Below, piece by piece: positions 34,600 through 43,020 of a stretch of DNA of 64,000 bases. A program made the position numbers and the translations under genes. The stretch spans positions 49,313 to 113,312 of the forward strand of contig CAZSLI010000006.1 in NCBI GenBank assembly GCA_964607705.1, in the 5' to 3' direction. The notes beneath the pieces are model-generated. The model was given only the letters and a program-made list of their open reading frames with translations. It was not told where the DNA came from and did no database searches. The DNA is from CAZSLI01 sp964607705 (GTDB taxonomy: Bacteria; Actinomycetota; Coriobacteriia; Anaerosomatales; PHET01). The stretch's first letter is position 1. Each line of letters starts with the position of its first letter.

Positions 34600-35167
34600 C
34601 AATCTGTGGACACTGTGGAAAACGCAGGTCTGGCGCGTGTGGAAGTTGTGGATAACTCTGAGTATACGACTGTTCATAACGGCGGAGCCCGACTAGAATC
34701 CGCCTACGCGCTCGGAGTGCCCTGTGAGCGTCGCTCGTATTGAAAAGCGCCGTTTGTCGCAGCATATCAGCCGTTTATCTGGGTGTGGTGTCGTGGGCGG
34801 GGTTGAGCGCCTGGCCGGATCGGTAGCCCGTTTGGGGTCTGTGGAAGAACGGTCCGACCTTTCCACCGCCTGGTGGAATCCTTGGGCCTCTTTCCACAGG
34901 TGCCTCCTGGGGTGGGGGGTGGATACACCTTCTCGGAGCAGGCGAATCCCTCATTCGGTGGCTGTTTCGAGTTCCGCCGGTTTCCACAGTGTGGAAAGTC
35001 CTGTGGACAAGTGAGGAAACACCACGTCGTCGTGGGCGAACAGAGGTTCGCTGCCCAGAAAAGCGCAGGTCACGATATGTGGCTGTTGCAAATGCTGCGG
35101 CTAGGGTTTGGCTGTTGACTGTGGACGAAGCTGTGGATGGATCAGGTCTTGTGGAAAGTGTGGGGGA
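34600..35167. other. oriC: Origin of replication, main DnaA-box region (oriC)
   Basis: This 823-base gap between rpmH and the next rightward gene contains a dense set of DnaA-box-like 9-mers: TGTGGACAC 34605, TGTGGAAAA 34614, TGTGGAAGT 34638, perfect TGTGGATAA 34647-34655, TGTGGAAGA 34840, CTTTCCACA 34890, GTTTCCACA 34980, TGTGGAAAG 34990, TGTGGACAA 35002, TGTGGACGA 35120, TGTGGATGG 35132 and TGTGGAAAG 35150. Most face the same way. The first four form two abutting pairs. The relatively AT-rich 34651-34680 is a possible unwinding element. Transcription diverges to either side. Confidence 0.9.
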
Positions 35168-36076
35168 ATGAAGAGCTTCTTCTCAGAAGGACCGATTGAG
35201 GGGCCTGTGGCCTCCTCGGACGATCGCTTCGAACCGTCTATATATAGTCGCGCGCGCGTTGCTGTGTATGACAGCCTCGCGAGCGCTCCGTACGTGGAAG
35301 ACCTCGAGGCGGGCTCCCCGAGGGAGTTCGTCGAGCGCCTTTCCGTGCGGGTCCACGAGCTGGCGCGCGACAGGGGCAGCGACGTTCCCTACACCGTCGT
35401 GAGGGAAGTGGTTGAGAACTTCATTCACGCGGACTTCGCCGAGCCCGTCGTCTCCATCCTCGATTCCGGCAACACGATACGCTTCAGTGACCAGGGGCCG
35501 GGAATCCCGGATAAGGCCCGCGCGTTGCAGCCAGGGTTCACCACGGCCTCCGGTGACATGAAACTTGTGATCCGTGGCGTGGGTTCAGGCCTTCCGATAG
35601 TCAAGGAATTCCTCTCGGTGACCGGCGGGCGACTTCTGATCGAGGACAATCTCGACGGGGGCTCCGTTGTGTCCATCTCGTGCTCGTCCCGTCGGGATGA
35701 AGCCCGACCCGCAGCTCCGCTTCCAATACTCGAGGCGCGCCCAGGTCAGCCCACTACCTCAAGCTCGGGAGCCCGCGCCGTCACCGATTCGACGGGGGCG
35801 CCGGACCTCTTCTCCGCTCAGGTGTCCGCCGGCTCCGTTCCTCATGTTCGGCTTACCACCCGTCAGAAACACGTTCTCGCGCTTGTCCTCGAGTCCGGCT
35901 CCGCCGGGCCCAGCATCGTTTCACGTGAGCTCGGTGTTGGGTTGTCTACCGCTTATCGGGACCTGGCTTCTCTGGAAGACCTGGGCCTCATATCTTCAGA
36001 TGGCGGCAAGAGGACCCTCACCGCCGCCGGCATGTCCTACCTCGACGACGTGACGTCGTCTGTCTCTAGCACCTGA
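35168..36076 (+). CDS. GHKL-ATPase with C-terminal winged helix, between oriC and dnaA
   Basis: 302 residues from the ATG at 35168 with GGGGGA upstream. Residues about 50-160 are a GHKL ATPase: N-box VVREVVENFIHADF (about 79-92), G1 SDQGPGIP and G2 GVGSGLPIVKEF. No dimerisation H-box is present, so it is not a histidine kinase and looks closer to SpoIIAB/anti-sigma-like ATPases. A Pro/Ser-rich linker (about 165-220) leads to a winged helix (about 222-292, SRELGVGLSTAYRDLASLEDLGL) that should bind DNA. It stands 10 bases upstream of dnaA. A role in controlling dnaA or replication is suggested by location only. Confidence 0.85.
   Translation: MKSFFSEGPIEGPVASSDDRFEPSIYSRARVAVYDSLASAPYVEDLEAGSPREFVERLSVRVHELARDRGSDVPYTVVREVVENFIHADFAEPVVSILDSGNTIRFSDQGPGIPDKARALQPGFTTASGDMKLVIRGVGSGLPIVKEFLSVTGGRLLIEDNLDGGSVVSISCSSRRDEARPAAPLPILEARPGQPTTSSSGARAVTDSTGAPDLFSAQVSAGSVPHVRLTTRQKHVLALVLESGSAGPSIVSRELGVGLSTAYRDLASLEDLGLISSDGGKRTLTAAGMSYLDDVTSSVSST
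35917..35932. other. Degenerate parS-like site
   Basis: The core GTTTCACGTGA (35918-35928) is identical to parS consensus, with the right flank diverged, giving 11 of 16 matches. It lies inside the gene upstream of dnaA. It may be a weak ParB site or chance. Confidence 0.4.
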
Positions 36077-36086
36077 AGGGGAGAGA

Positions 36087-37490
36087 ATGTCCATCGCTAC
36101 CTCAGATCTGAATTCGATCTGGTCGGAAGTACTCGAGATCGTTAAGAGCGAACTCAACACGCCCAGCTTCAAGACCTGGTTCGAGCACACCGCTCCAGTC
36201 GAGTTGACCGATGACGGCGTGTTTGTGGTCGGCGTGCAAAACGAGTTCGCCCGTTCCTGGCTTGAGGAGCGCTATTCGCAGCGTTTGAGTGCGGCCCTGC
36301 GCGACGTCGTGGGCACGGACATCTTGGTCCGCATCGTGGTTGATCAAGACGTTGTCGGAGCCGTGGACGAGACGCCCCCCCTCGCCGATGTCGCGCCGGT
36401 GGTGATCGATACCCCTGCACCCTCCGTGGAGGTAGTCGAATCCTCTCCGGGGTCCAGCGGGGGGATCGAGTTCGAGCCCAAGTACACCTTTGATTCGTTC
36501 GTCGTCGGAGACTCAAACCACTTCGCGCGAAATGCTGCTTTGGCCGTGGCCGAGCAGCCGGGGTTGAAGTTCAACCCTTTGTTCCTTTGGGGCGGCCCGG
36601 GTCTTGGAAAGACGCACCTGCTGCAGGCGATCGGCAGCTACGTCACGGCCAATTACCCTCACAAGAAGGTCATCTACGTGACCTCCGAGCGTTTTCTGAA
36701 CGACTTCGTGGAGTCCATCAACACAAAGAGGCAGGACAGCTTCCGCCAGAAATACCGCTCGGTGGACGTACTGCTGATCGACGATGTCCAGTTCATGGTA
36801 GGTAAGGTCGGCGCGCAGGAGCAGTTCTTCAACACCTTCAACGAGCTGCACAACCGCCGCAAGGCCGTCGTGCTTGCTTCCGACCGCTCAGCCAAAGACA
36901 TCGACATGGACGAGCGTTACAGGAGCCGGTTCGCCTGGGGTCTACAGGCTGACATTCAGCCCCCCAACTTCGAGACCCGTCTCGCCATCCTCCGCCAGTT
37001 CGTCGAGACCCAGGGTGTTCCGTTTCAAGACGACGCGCTGTCGTTCGTAGCTGAACGCAGCACGGCCAATATCCGTGAGATGGAGGGTGCGATCATCCGT
37101 ATCCTTGCGTATCGGGAGCTGTCCAAGAAGGACGTCGTCGACTTGACTATGGCGGAGCAGGTCACGAGGGACCTGTTCCCGGACCACTCACACAGGCCAA
37201 TTCCGGTGGCCACGATCCAGCGTGAGGTGTGCCGTTACTACAACCTCTCCGGTGCCGAGCTGGTGGGCAGCAAACGTTCCCACAACATCGTCTATCCTCG
37301 GCAGGTGGCCATGTATCTGTCTCGGGAACTCACGGATCTCTCTTTGCCTAAGATCGGTGCCGAGTTCGGCGGCAGAGACCACACAACTGTCATGCACGCG
37401 ACGGACAAGATCCGTAAGCTGATGAACTCCCAGCGTGACGTCTTCAACCAGATACAGCAGTTGACGAACACGATCCGGCTCAAGGGTTAA
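36087..37490 (+). CDS. dnaA: Chromosomal replication initiator DnaA
   Basis: 467 residues, ATG with AAGGGGAGAG upstream. Domain I (1-85) self-associates; a linker (about 90-125) follows. The AAA+ domain has Walker A GGPGLGKTH and Walker B LLIDDVQF with sensor regions. Domain IV ends in the DnaA-box-binding signature GGRDHTTVMHATDKI. It opens the origin and loads helicase. Two box clusters flank it. Confidence 0.98.
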   Translation: MSIATSDLNSIWSEVLEIVKSELNTPSFKTWFEHTAPVELTDDGVFVVGVQNEFARSWLEERYSQRLSAALRDVVGTDILVRIVVDQDVVGAVDETPPLADVAPVVIDTPAPSVEVVESSPGSSGGIEFEPKYTFDSFVVGDSNHFARNAALAVAEQPGLKFNPLFLWGGPGLGKTHLLQAIGSYVTANYPHKKVIYVTSERFLNDFVESINTKRQDSFRQKYRSVDVLLIDDVQFMVGKVGAQEQFFNTFNELHNRRKAVVLASDRSAKDIDMDERYRSRFAWGLQADIQPPNFETRLAILRQFVETQGVPFQDDALSFVAERSTANIREMEGAIIRILAYRELSKKDVVDLTMAEQVTRDLFPDHSHRPIPVATIQREVCRYYNLSGAELVGSKRSHNIVYPRQVAMYLSRELTDLSLPKIGAEFGGRDHTTVMHATDKIRKLMNSQRDVFNQIQQLTNTIRLKG

Positions 37491-37723
37491 GGGAGTCCCT
37501 GTTGAAAGTCCTGTGGATGACTTGTGGGGGAGCTGGGTCTCGGATCTGATTCCTGTTGATGGATTTGAGGTCCTGTGGAAGGTGGGGATTCCAGTATCAT
37601 CTTGTCCACAGGAGTAAGAGAACCGATACACCGTGACCGACCTGCTGTTTTGTCAGTTGTGCACATGTCCACAGCCCATAGTGTTAGTGCTGGTTTGTTG
37701 AGATATAGAGAGGAAACACCTGT
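37491..37723. other. Second DnaA-box cluster between dnaA and dnaN
   Basis: Box-like 9-mers at 37512 (TGTGGATGA), 37574 (TGTGGAAGG), 37602 (TTGTCCACA), 37658 (TGTGCACAT) and 37665 (ATGTCCACA). Together with the cluster at 34.6-35.2 kb this suggests a bipartite origin of the type known in Bacillus. The AT-rich GATATAGAG near 37701 could help unwinding or drive dnaN. Confidence 0.75.
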
Positions 37724-38824
37724 ATGAAGCTGAGCATCGCCCGAAGCGAACTTCTGGACGCTCTCAACATCGTGTCTAAAGGAATGTCTGCTCGCTCGAC
37801 TCTCCCGATCCTCTCTGGAATCTATCTCGAGGCCGTTGACGGACGATTGACCTTCCAGTCCACCGATCTTGAGGTGTCCGTCCGCCACTCCTCTCCCGCT
37901 CTCGTCGAGCAAGAGGGAACGGTTGTCATCCCTGGAAAACTGCTCACCGACATAGTGCGCTCGCTGCCTGAAGCGGCGGTCACTCTCGAGAAGGACAAGG
38001 ACCTCGTGTCGGTCCGGTGCCAGAGCTCAGCCTTCACGGTCAGGACGTTGAACCCGGCCGATTTTCCAAAGTTCCCTGAGGTGGCTATCGACAAGAGCGT
38101 CGTGCTTCCCGCAGACACCCTGGCCTCGATGGTCAGGAAGGTAGCCAAGGCGGTCAGTCGAGATGAAACACGAGCCATCCTCACGGGTGTCTTGTTCGTC
38201 ATAGAGGGCGCCTCGGTGAAGCTGGTCGCAACGGACAGCTACAGGCTCGCGGTAGTGGACCGTCTGCTTGAGAGCCCTATCGGCGAGGATATCGAAGCCG
38301 TCGTTCCGGGGCGTGCTTTGGATGAAGCCACCAAGCTGGCCTCATCCGGCTCTGAAGTGAGATTCGGTGTGTCTGAGAATCAAGTTGTATTCGAGTTCGG
38401 AGACACGACATTCATCACCCGCCGTATCGAGGGTTCGTTCCCGAACTATAAGCAGCTCATCCCTAAGGAAGCTGAGAGCACGGTAGAGATTCCCACCGAC
38501 GAATTCCTTGCCGCGGTGAAGAGAGTCTCGTTGATGGCGATGCACAACACGCCTCTTCGGATAGAGGTCAAGCACGAGGACCAGACGCTGTCTTTGTCGG
38601 CGACTACCCAGGATGTGGGAGACGCCTCAGAGGACTTGATGTCCAAAGTAGATGGTAAGGACGTGGAGATCGCTTTCAATCACGCCTTCCTGATCGACGG
38701 GCTGTCCTCGATCTCGACCGAGACGGTTCGCCTCGAGGTCCAGTCTTCCCTGAAGCCCGGCCTGCTCAAGAGCTCGGCCGACGAGGACTTCCTCTATCTA
38801 CTCATGCCTGTCCGTCTCGGCTAG
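37724..38824 (+). CDS. dnaN: DNA polymerase III beta subunit (sliding clamp)
   Basis: 366 residues, ATG start. Three clamp subdomains are visible by length and the typical end FLYLLMPVRLG. It encircles DNA and tethers polymerase III and repair factors. Follows dnaA across a box-rich spacer, with recF 5 bases downstream. Confidence 0.97.
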   Translation: MKLSIARSELLDALNIVSKGMSARSTLPILSGIYLEAVDGRLTFQSTDLEVSVRHSSPALVEQEGTVVIPGKLLTDIVRSLPEAAVTLEKDKDLVSVRCQSSAFTVRTLNPADFPKFPEVAIDKSVVLPADTLASMVRKVAKAVSRDETRAILTGVLFVIEGASVKLVATDSYRLAVVDRLLESPIGEDIEAVVPGRALDEATKLASSGSEVRFGVSENQVVFEFGDTTFITRRIEGSFPNYKQLIPKEAESTVEIPTDEFLAAVKRVSLMAMHNTPLRIEVKHEDQTLSLSATTQDVGDASEDLMSKVDGKDVEIAFNHAFLIDGLSSISTETVRLEVQSSLKPGLLKSSADEDFLYLLMPVRLG

Positions 38825-38829
38825 GCGTC

Positions 38830-39924
38830 TTGTCTCTTCGGATCACACGGCTCGAACTGCGCGACTTCAGGAGCTACGAACACCTGGTGCTCGAGCCTGA
38901 TCCCGGGCTCACCCTGCTTGTGGGGCCTAATGCGGCAGGAAAGACGAATGTGATCGAGGCGGTCCGTCTGCTCACGGCCGCGCAGTCGTTCAGGAGGCCG
39001 TCGTGGGGAGAACTGGTCAGGTGGGGCCAGACTGAGGCCAGGCTCTCTCTCAAGGCAGAGGGAGAGGGGAGACAGGTCGAAGTCGACCTTGTCGTCTCAC
39101 CCGAGGGCACGAAGAAGTACTCGGTCAACGGGAAGCCAAAGAGGCGCACGTCCGAGGTGGCCGGCATCCTGCCCAGCGTGGTCTTCACTCCCGATGATCT
39201 CCGCATGGTCAAAGATGCGGCCGAAAGACGAAGGGCCGCGCTTGATGCGGTAGGGGAACAGCTGTCACCCTCTTACGCCCGGCTGAAGAACGAGTACGAG
39301 AAGACACTGAGACAGAGGAACGCCTTCCTCAAGACGGAACAGACAGACCCTGGTCTCTTCCGAAGCCTTTCTGAACAGTTGGCGGAAGTAGGTTCGCGGT
39401 TCCAAGAAGCCCGGGTTCGCCTCTTCTCCCGGATGGCGAAGGCAACCGTGGAGGCTCACGGACCGCTTGTCGAGGACGAGACGTTGGCTCTCTCCTATGT
39501 TCGGTCGTGGGAGCGAGACGGAGCACCGGACACGACACCTGCCACTCCGGAAGGATTCCTTCGGGTGCTTTCCGAGCGCGAGGTCGAGGAGAAGGCGCGG
39601 AGACTCACGCTGGTGGGACCCCACCGAGATGACATCGGGTTCAGTATCGACGGGCGCGACGCGAGGGCGTTCGCCTCGCAGGGACAACAGAGGACCATCG
39701 CCCTGGCATGGAAGCTGGCCGAGGTCTCTGTCGCCACTGAGTTCGCGGGCCAACCACCCGTCCTGCTCCTCGACGACGTCATGTCGGAGCTTGACGCCCG
39801 GCGCCGGCACGCGTTGACCGAACTGGTCGGGCGAAGCGCGCAGACGGTGATCACGACCACCAACCTGGGGTACTTCGAGAAGAGCATGACCTCAAGAGCG
39901 AAAGTGGTGGAGCTGGGTGGTTAG
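38830..39924 (+). CDS. recF: DNA replication and repair protein RecF
   Basis: 364 residues from a TTG at 38830, where the conserved N-terminus SLRITRLELRDFRSYE begins. The ribosome site is poor, so it may depend on re-initiation from dnaN. Walker A is GPNAAGKTN (about 33-41), and the ABC-type Walker B/D-loop is LLLDDVMSELDARRR. It loads RecA at single-stranded gaps. The stop overlaps the next gene by 8 bases (GTGGTTAG). Confidence 0.95.
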   Translation: MSLRITRLELRDFRSYEHLVLEPDPGLTLLVGPNAAGKTNVIEAVRLLTAAQSFRRPSWGELVRWGQTEARLSLKAEGEGRQVEVDLVVSPEGTKKYSVNGKPKRRTSEVAGILPSVVFTPDDLRMVKDAAERRRAALDAVGEQLSPSYARLKNEYEKTLRQRNAFLKTEQTDPGLFRSLSEQLAEVGSRFQEARVRLFSRMAKATVEAHGPLVEDETLALSYVRSWERDGAPDTTPATPEGFLRVLSEREVEEKARRLTLVGPHRDDIGFSIDGRDARAFASQGQQRTIALAWKLAEVSVATEFAGQPPVLLLDDVMSELDARRRHALTELVGRSAQTVITTTNLGYFEKSMTSRAKVVELGG

Positions 39925-40462
39925 AGGAAAACGGGTAGACCTCGGATCGGCGCTTCAAGGAATCACCCGCCGGTTGGATCACCGTTCAGGTGGGGGATTC
40001 GCACAGCTGAGGGTGGTTCGGGCTTGGGCGAAGGTCGCGGGGGATCTGGTCGACTCTCACACCACAGACATCCACGTCCGAGAGGGCGAACTCGTGGTCC
40101 TCGTGGATTCACCCGCATGGGCTACTGAGCTCTCGGCTCTCTCGGCGCAGTATCAGGAAGCGATCAACAAAGAAATAGGCGAGAGAGTGGTTAAGTCGAT
40201 GCGCTTCGCTGTCTCCAAGAAGGTGTCCGACAGGAGAAGGTCGGAAGTCGCTGAGGAGGAAGCCGAAAAGGAGCGGGAGCGCGACATGGTCGAGTCCGTT
40301 CCGTTGAGCGAGACTGAGCTCGCTCAGGTGACGGAGTCAGTATCTGCGATACCCGACGAGGAACTACGGCAGGCGGTTCTAAGGGCCACTGTCGCCGATC
40401 TCGAGTGGAAAAAGGGTATCGCGACCGCCAAACGGCGGGAGGCAGGACGAGGGGACTCCTGA
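39917..40462 (+). CDS. dciA: DUF721/DciA-family protein, probable helicase loader
   Basis: 181 residues from the GTG at 39917, inside the end of recF. The N-terminal DUF721 domain (about 10-100) contains VVRAWAKVAGDLVDSHT and the strand region ELVVLVDSPAWATELSAL. A charged helical tail follows. DciA proteins load replicative helicase in bacteria lacking DnaC/DnaI. Location in recF-gyrB is standard for actinobacteria; loader function is by family. Confidence 0.85.
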   Translation: MVRGKRVDLGSALQGITRRLDHRSGGGFAQLRVVRAWAKVAGDLVDSHTTDIHVREGELVVLVDSPAWATELSALSAQYQEAINKEIGERVVKSMRFAVSKKVSDRRRSEVAEEEAEKERERDMVESVPLSETELAQVTESVSAIPDEELRQAVLRATVADLEWKKGIATAKRREAGRGDS

Positions 40463-40490
40463 GGCCCCTTCCTGACGCCGGTACCCTAGT

Positions 40491-40523
40491 TGTTGTGGTA
40501 GAATCGGTGTCAGAACCACAACA
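40491..40523 (+). promoter_or_regulatory. gyrB promoter with inverted repeat across the -10
   Basis: An extended -10 TGGTAGAAT (40496-40504) precedes gyrB. It is straddled by a perfect 9-bp inverted repeat TGTTGTGGT (40491-40499) / ACCACAACA (40515-40523) with a 15-base centre. The arms cover the -10 and the expected start site, so this could be an operator, a supercoiling-responsive element or an RNA hairpin at the transcript start. Confidence 0.55.
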
Positions 40524-40582
40524 TATCGTAGCCGTGGTTCAAGACGTGCTATTCCATCCCTCACGCGCGCGAAGGAGCGGGT

Positions 40583-42493
40583 GTGTCAAAGACTCCATCG
40601 TATTCAGGCAAGGACATTCAGGTTCTCGAGGGGCTTGAAGCGGTACGTAAGCGCCCCGGCATGTACATCGGTTCAACCGGCCCCAAGGGACTCCACCATC
40701 TCGTCTACGAGATCGTGGACAACTCCGTCGACGAAGCGCTCGCTGGCTACTGCACGAACGTCGACGTCGTCATCCACGCGGACAACGCGGTAAGCGTCAC
40801 AGACAACGGCCGAGGAATCCCGGTCGATAAGCATCCCAAACTCAAGAAGCCGACCGTCGAAGTCGTCCTCACCGTCCTCCACGCTGGCGGCAAGTTCGGT
40901 GGAGAGGGCTACAAAGTCTCGGGCGGACTGCACGGCGTCGGCGCCTCGGTCGTGAACGCACTCTCCCACAAGCTCATCGTCGAGGTGAAGCGCGACGGAA
41001 CCATCTGGCAGCAGGAGTATGAGCGCGGCAAGCCGTGTTCACCACTCAAGGGCATCGGCAAATCGAAGACTACTGGCAACAAGATCACGTTCTGGCCCGA
41101 CCCGGAGATCTTCGAGACCGTCGTCTTCGACTACGACACCCTGGCCACGCGCTTCAGGGAGACCGCGTTCCTGAACAAGAATCTCAGGATCACCCTCACC
41201 GACGAGCGGGAACTCGAGCCACGCAAGGACGAGTTCAGGTACGCCGGCGGAATCGTCGACTTCGTCAAGTACATCAACGAGAACAAAGAGACGGTCCACA
41301 GCAAGCCCATCTACTTCGAGGCCGAGGGCACCGAAGGAGCGGTGGAGATAGCGATGCAGTGGAACACCAGCTACTCGGACTCGGTGCTGGCGTTCGCAAA
41401 CAACATCAACACCCACGAGGGTGGAACCCACCTCGAGGGATTCAAGAACGCACTGACCCGCACGATCAACGACTACGCTCGCCGACAGGGGATTCTCAAG
41501 GACAAGGACGAGAACCTGACGGGCGAGGATATCCGCGAAGGTCTCGCGGCGGTCATCTCAGTCAAGCTGCGCGAACCGCAGTTTGAAGGCCAGACCAAGA
41601 CCAAGCTGGGCAACACGGAGATGCGCGGCCTCGTGCAGCAGGTCGTCACGCAGGGCCTCTCCGAGTATCTGGAGGAGCACCCGAAGCCCGCGCGTACGAT
41701 CGTGACCAAGTCCGCCCAGGCGGCCAAGGCGAGAGCGGCCGCGCGCAAAGCGCGCGAACTCACGCGGCGCAAGGGACTGCTAGAGAGCTCAACACTCCCC
41801 GGCAAGCTGGCCGATTGCTCGATCCGGGAAGCGGCTCTCACCGAGATCTACCTCGTCGAGGGTGACTCGGCCGGCGGCTCGGCCAAGCAGGCCCGCGACC
41901 GTTCGTTCCAGGCGATCCTTCCGCTTCGAGGCAAGATCCTCAACGTCGAGAGGGCCGGACTCAACCGGGCACTCTCCTCGGAAGAGATCCAGGCGATGAT
42001 CACGGCGTTCGGTACCAACATCGGCGAGGAGTTCGACATCAACGCCGCCCGGTACCACAAGGCGATCATCATGACGGACGCCGACGTGGACGGGGCCCAC
42101 ATCCGCTGCCTGATCCTCACGTTCTTCTACCGGTTCATGCCGCAGATGATCGAGCAGGGCTACATCTACATCGCGCAGCCGCCGCTCTACAAGATCAGCA
42201 TGGGCAAGAAGCATGAATACGCCTACAGCGACGCTCAGCTTCAGCAATCGCTCGCCCGTCTTCCCGAGGGCACCAAGTACAACATCCAGCGCTACAAGGG
42301 TCTCGGCGAGATGAACCCCGAGCAGCTGTGGGAGACGACCATGGACCCCGGCAAGCGCACGCTGCTCCAGGTAACTATCGACGACGCACTGGCCGCCGAG
42401 AAGTCGTTCTCGGAGCTCATGGGCGACCAGGTCGAGCCTCGCAAAGAGTTCATCCAGAGGCACGCGAAGGACGTACGGTTCCTCGACATCTAA
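40583..42493 (+). CDS. gyrB: DNA gyrase subunit B
   Basis: 636 residues, GTG with AAGGAG upstream. The GHKL ATPase (IVDNSVDEA, DNGRGIP, GLHGVGASVVNALS) is followed by the transducer and a Toprim domain with EGDSAGGSA and PLRGKILNVE and DADVDGAHI. It supplies ATP-driven negative supercoiling with GyrA. Confidence 0.98.
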   Translation: MSKTPSYSGKDIQVLEGLEAVRKRPGMYIGSTGPKGLHHLVYEIVDNSVDEALAGYCTNVDVVIHADNAVSVTDNGRGIPVDKHPKLKKPTVEVVLTVLHAGGKFGGEGYKVSGGLHGVGASVVNALSHKLIVEVKRDGTIWQQEYERGKPCSPLKGIGKSKTTGNKITFWPDPEIFETVVFDYDTLATRFRETAFLNKNLRITLTDERELEPRKDEFRYAGGIVDFVKYINENKETVHSKPIYFEAEGTEGAVEIAMQWNTSYSDSVLAFANNINTHEGGTHLEGFKNALTRTINDYARRQGILKDKDENLTGEDIREGLAAVISVKLREPQFEGQTKTKLGNTEMRGLVQQVVTQGLSEYLEEHPKPARTIVTKSAQAAKARAAARKARELTRRKGLLESSTLPGKLADCSIREAALTEIYLVEGDSAGGSAKQARDRSFQAILPLRGKILNVERAGLNRALSSEEIQAMITAFGTNIGEEFDINAARYHKAIIMTDADVDGAHIRCLILTFFYRFMPQMIEQGYIYIAQPPLYKISMGKKHEYAYSDAQLQQSLARLPEGTKYNIQRYKGLGEMNPEQLWETTMDPGKRTLLQVTIDDALAAEKSFSELMGDQVEPRKEFIQRHAKDVRFLDI

Positions 42494-42516
42494 CGACGAG
42501 ACGAGAGCGTACGGCG

Positions 42517-43020
42517 TTGAGCGACGAAAACGGCTTCGATTTTCGGAGGCCGGGGGAGCGAAGAGAGCCTAAGCGCTTCGAGCCCCCGCCCTGGGAACGC
42601 GATGCGTTCGAGGAGATCGGCCAGCGCAAAGCGGAGCCCGAAGCGGGGGCCGAGCGAGCGCCGGTCGGAGCCCCGCCGGCGGCAGTGAAGCCTGAGGTGT
42701 CCGCCCCGCGAATAACGGTGGCGCCGAGTAGGGGAGAGGGCGTTGACGAAGCGACGCTGATAGAGCTCCTGGCAGGTTTGGCCGCCGAGGAACCGCCCGC
42801 GAAACGGACGTTCTTCGGCGTGGCGATGGGTTCGGCGCTGTTGTTGGTCGCGCTCGGATCGGTGCTACTGATCTGGGCGATAGCCGCACTGATGAGTGCG
42901 GGCAGGACGGGATTGACCGGCACGTACGCCGGTGCAGGGCTCGGATTGTTCGGAGTCGGCTTCATCGCCGGCGGAGTGTGGTTGGGATATCAGGCCCTGA
43001 AGAGACGGGGAGTGCTGTAA
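42517..43020 (+). CDS. Small membrane protein between gyrB and gyrA
   Basis: 167 residues from the TTG at 42517; there is no ATG or GTG alternative consistent with composition. A polar Pro/Glu/Arg-rich half (1-95) contains FRRPGERREPKRFEPPPWER and ends in a Leu-rich stretch. Two membrane helices follow (about 102-125 and 133-158). The gyrA GTG is directly adjacent to its TAA. It is unrecognised. Its placement inside the gyrase operon may help assign it by synteny; no catalytic motif is visible. Confidence 0.7.
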   Translation: MSDENGFDFRRPGERREPKRFEPPPWERDAFEEIGQRKAEPEAGAERAPVGAPPAAVKPEVSAPRITVAPSRGEGVDEATLIELLAGLAAEEPPAKRTFFGVAMGSALLLVALGSVLLIWAIAALMSAGRTGLTGTYAGAGLGLFGVGFIAGGVWLGYQALKRRGVL

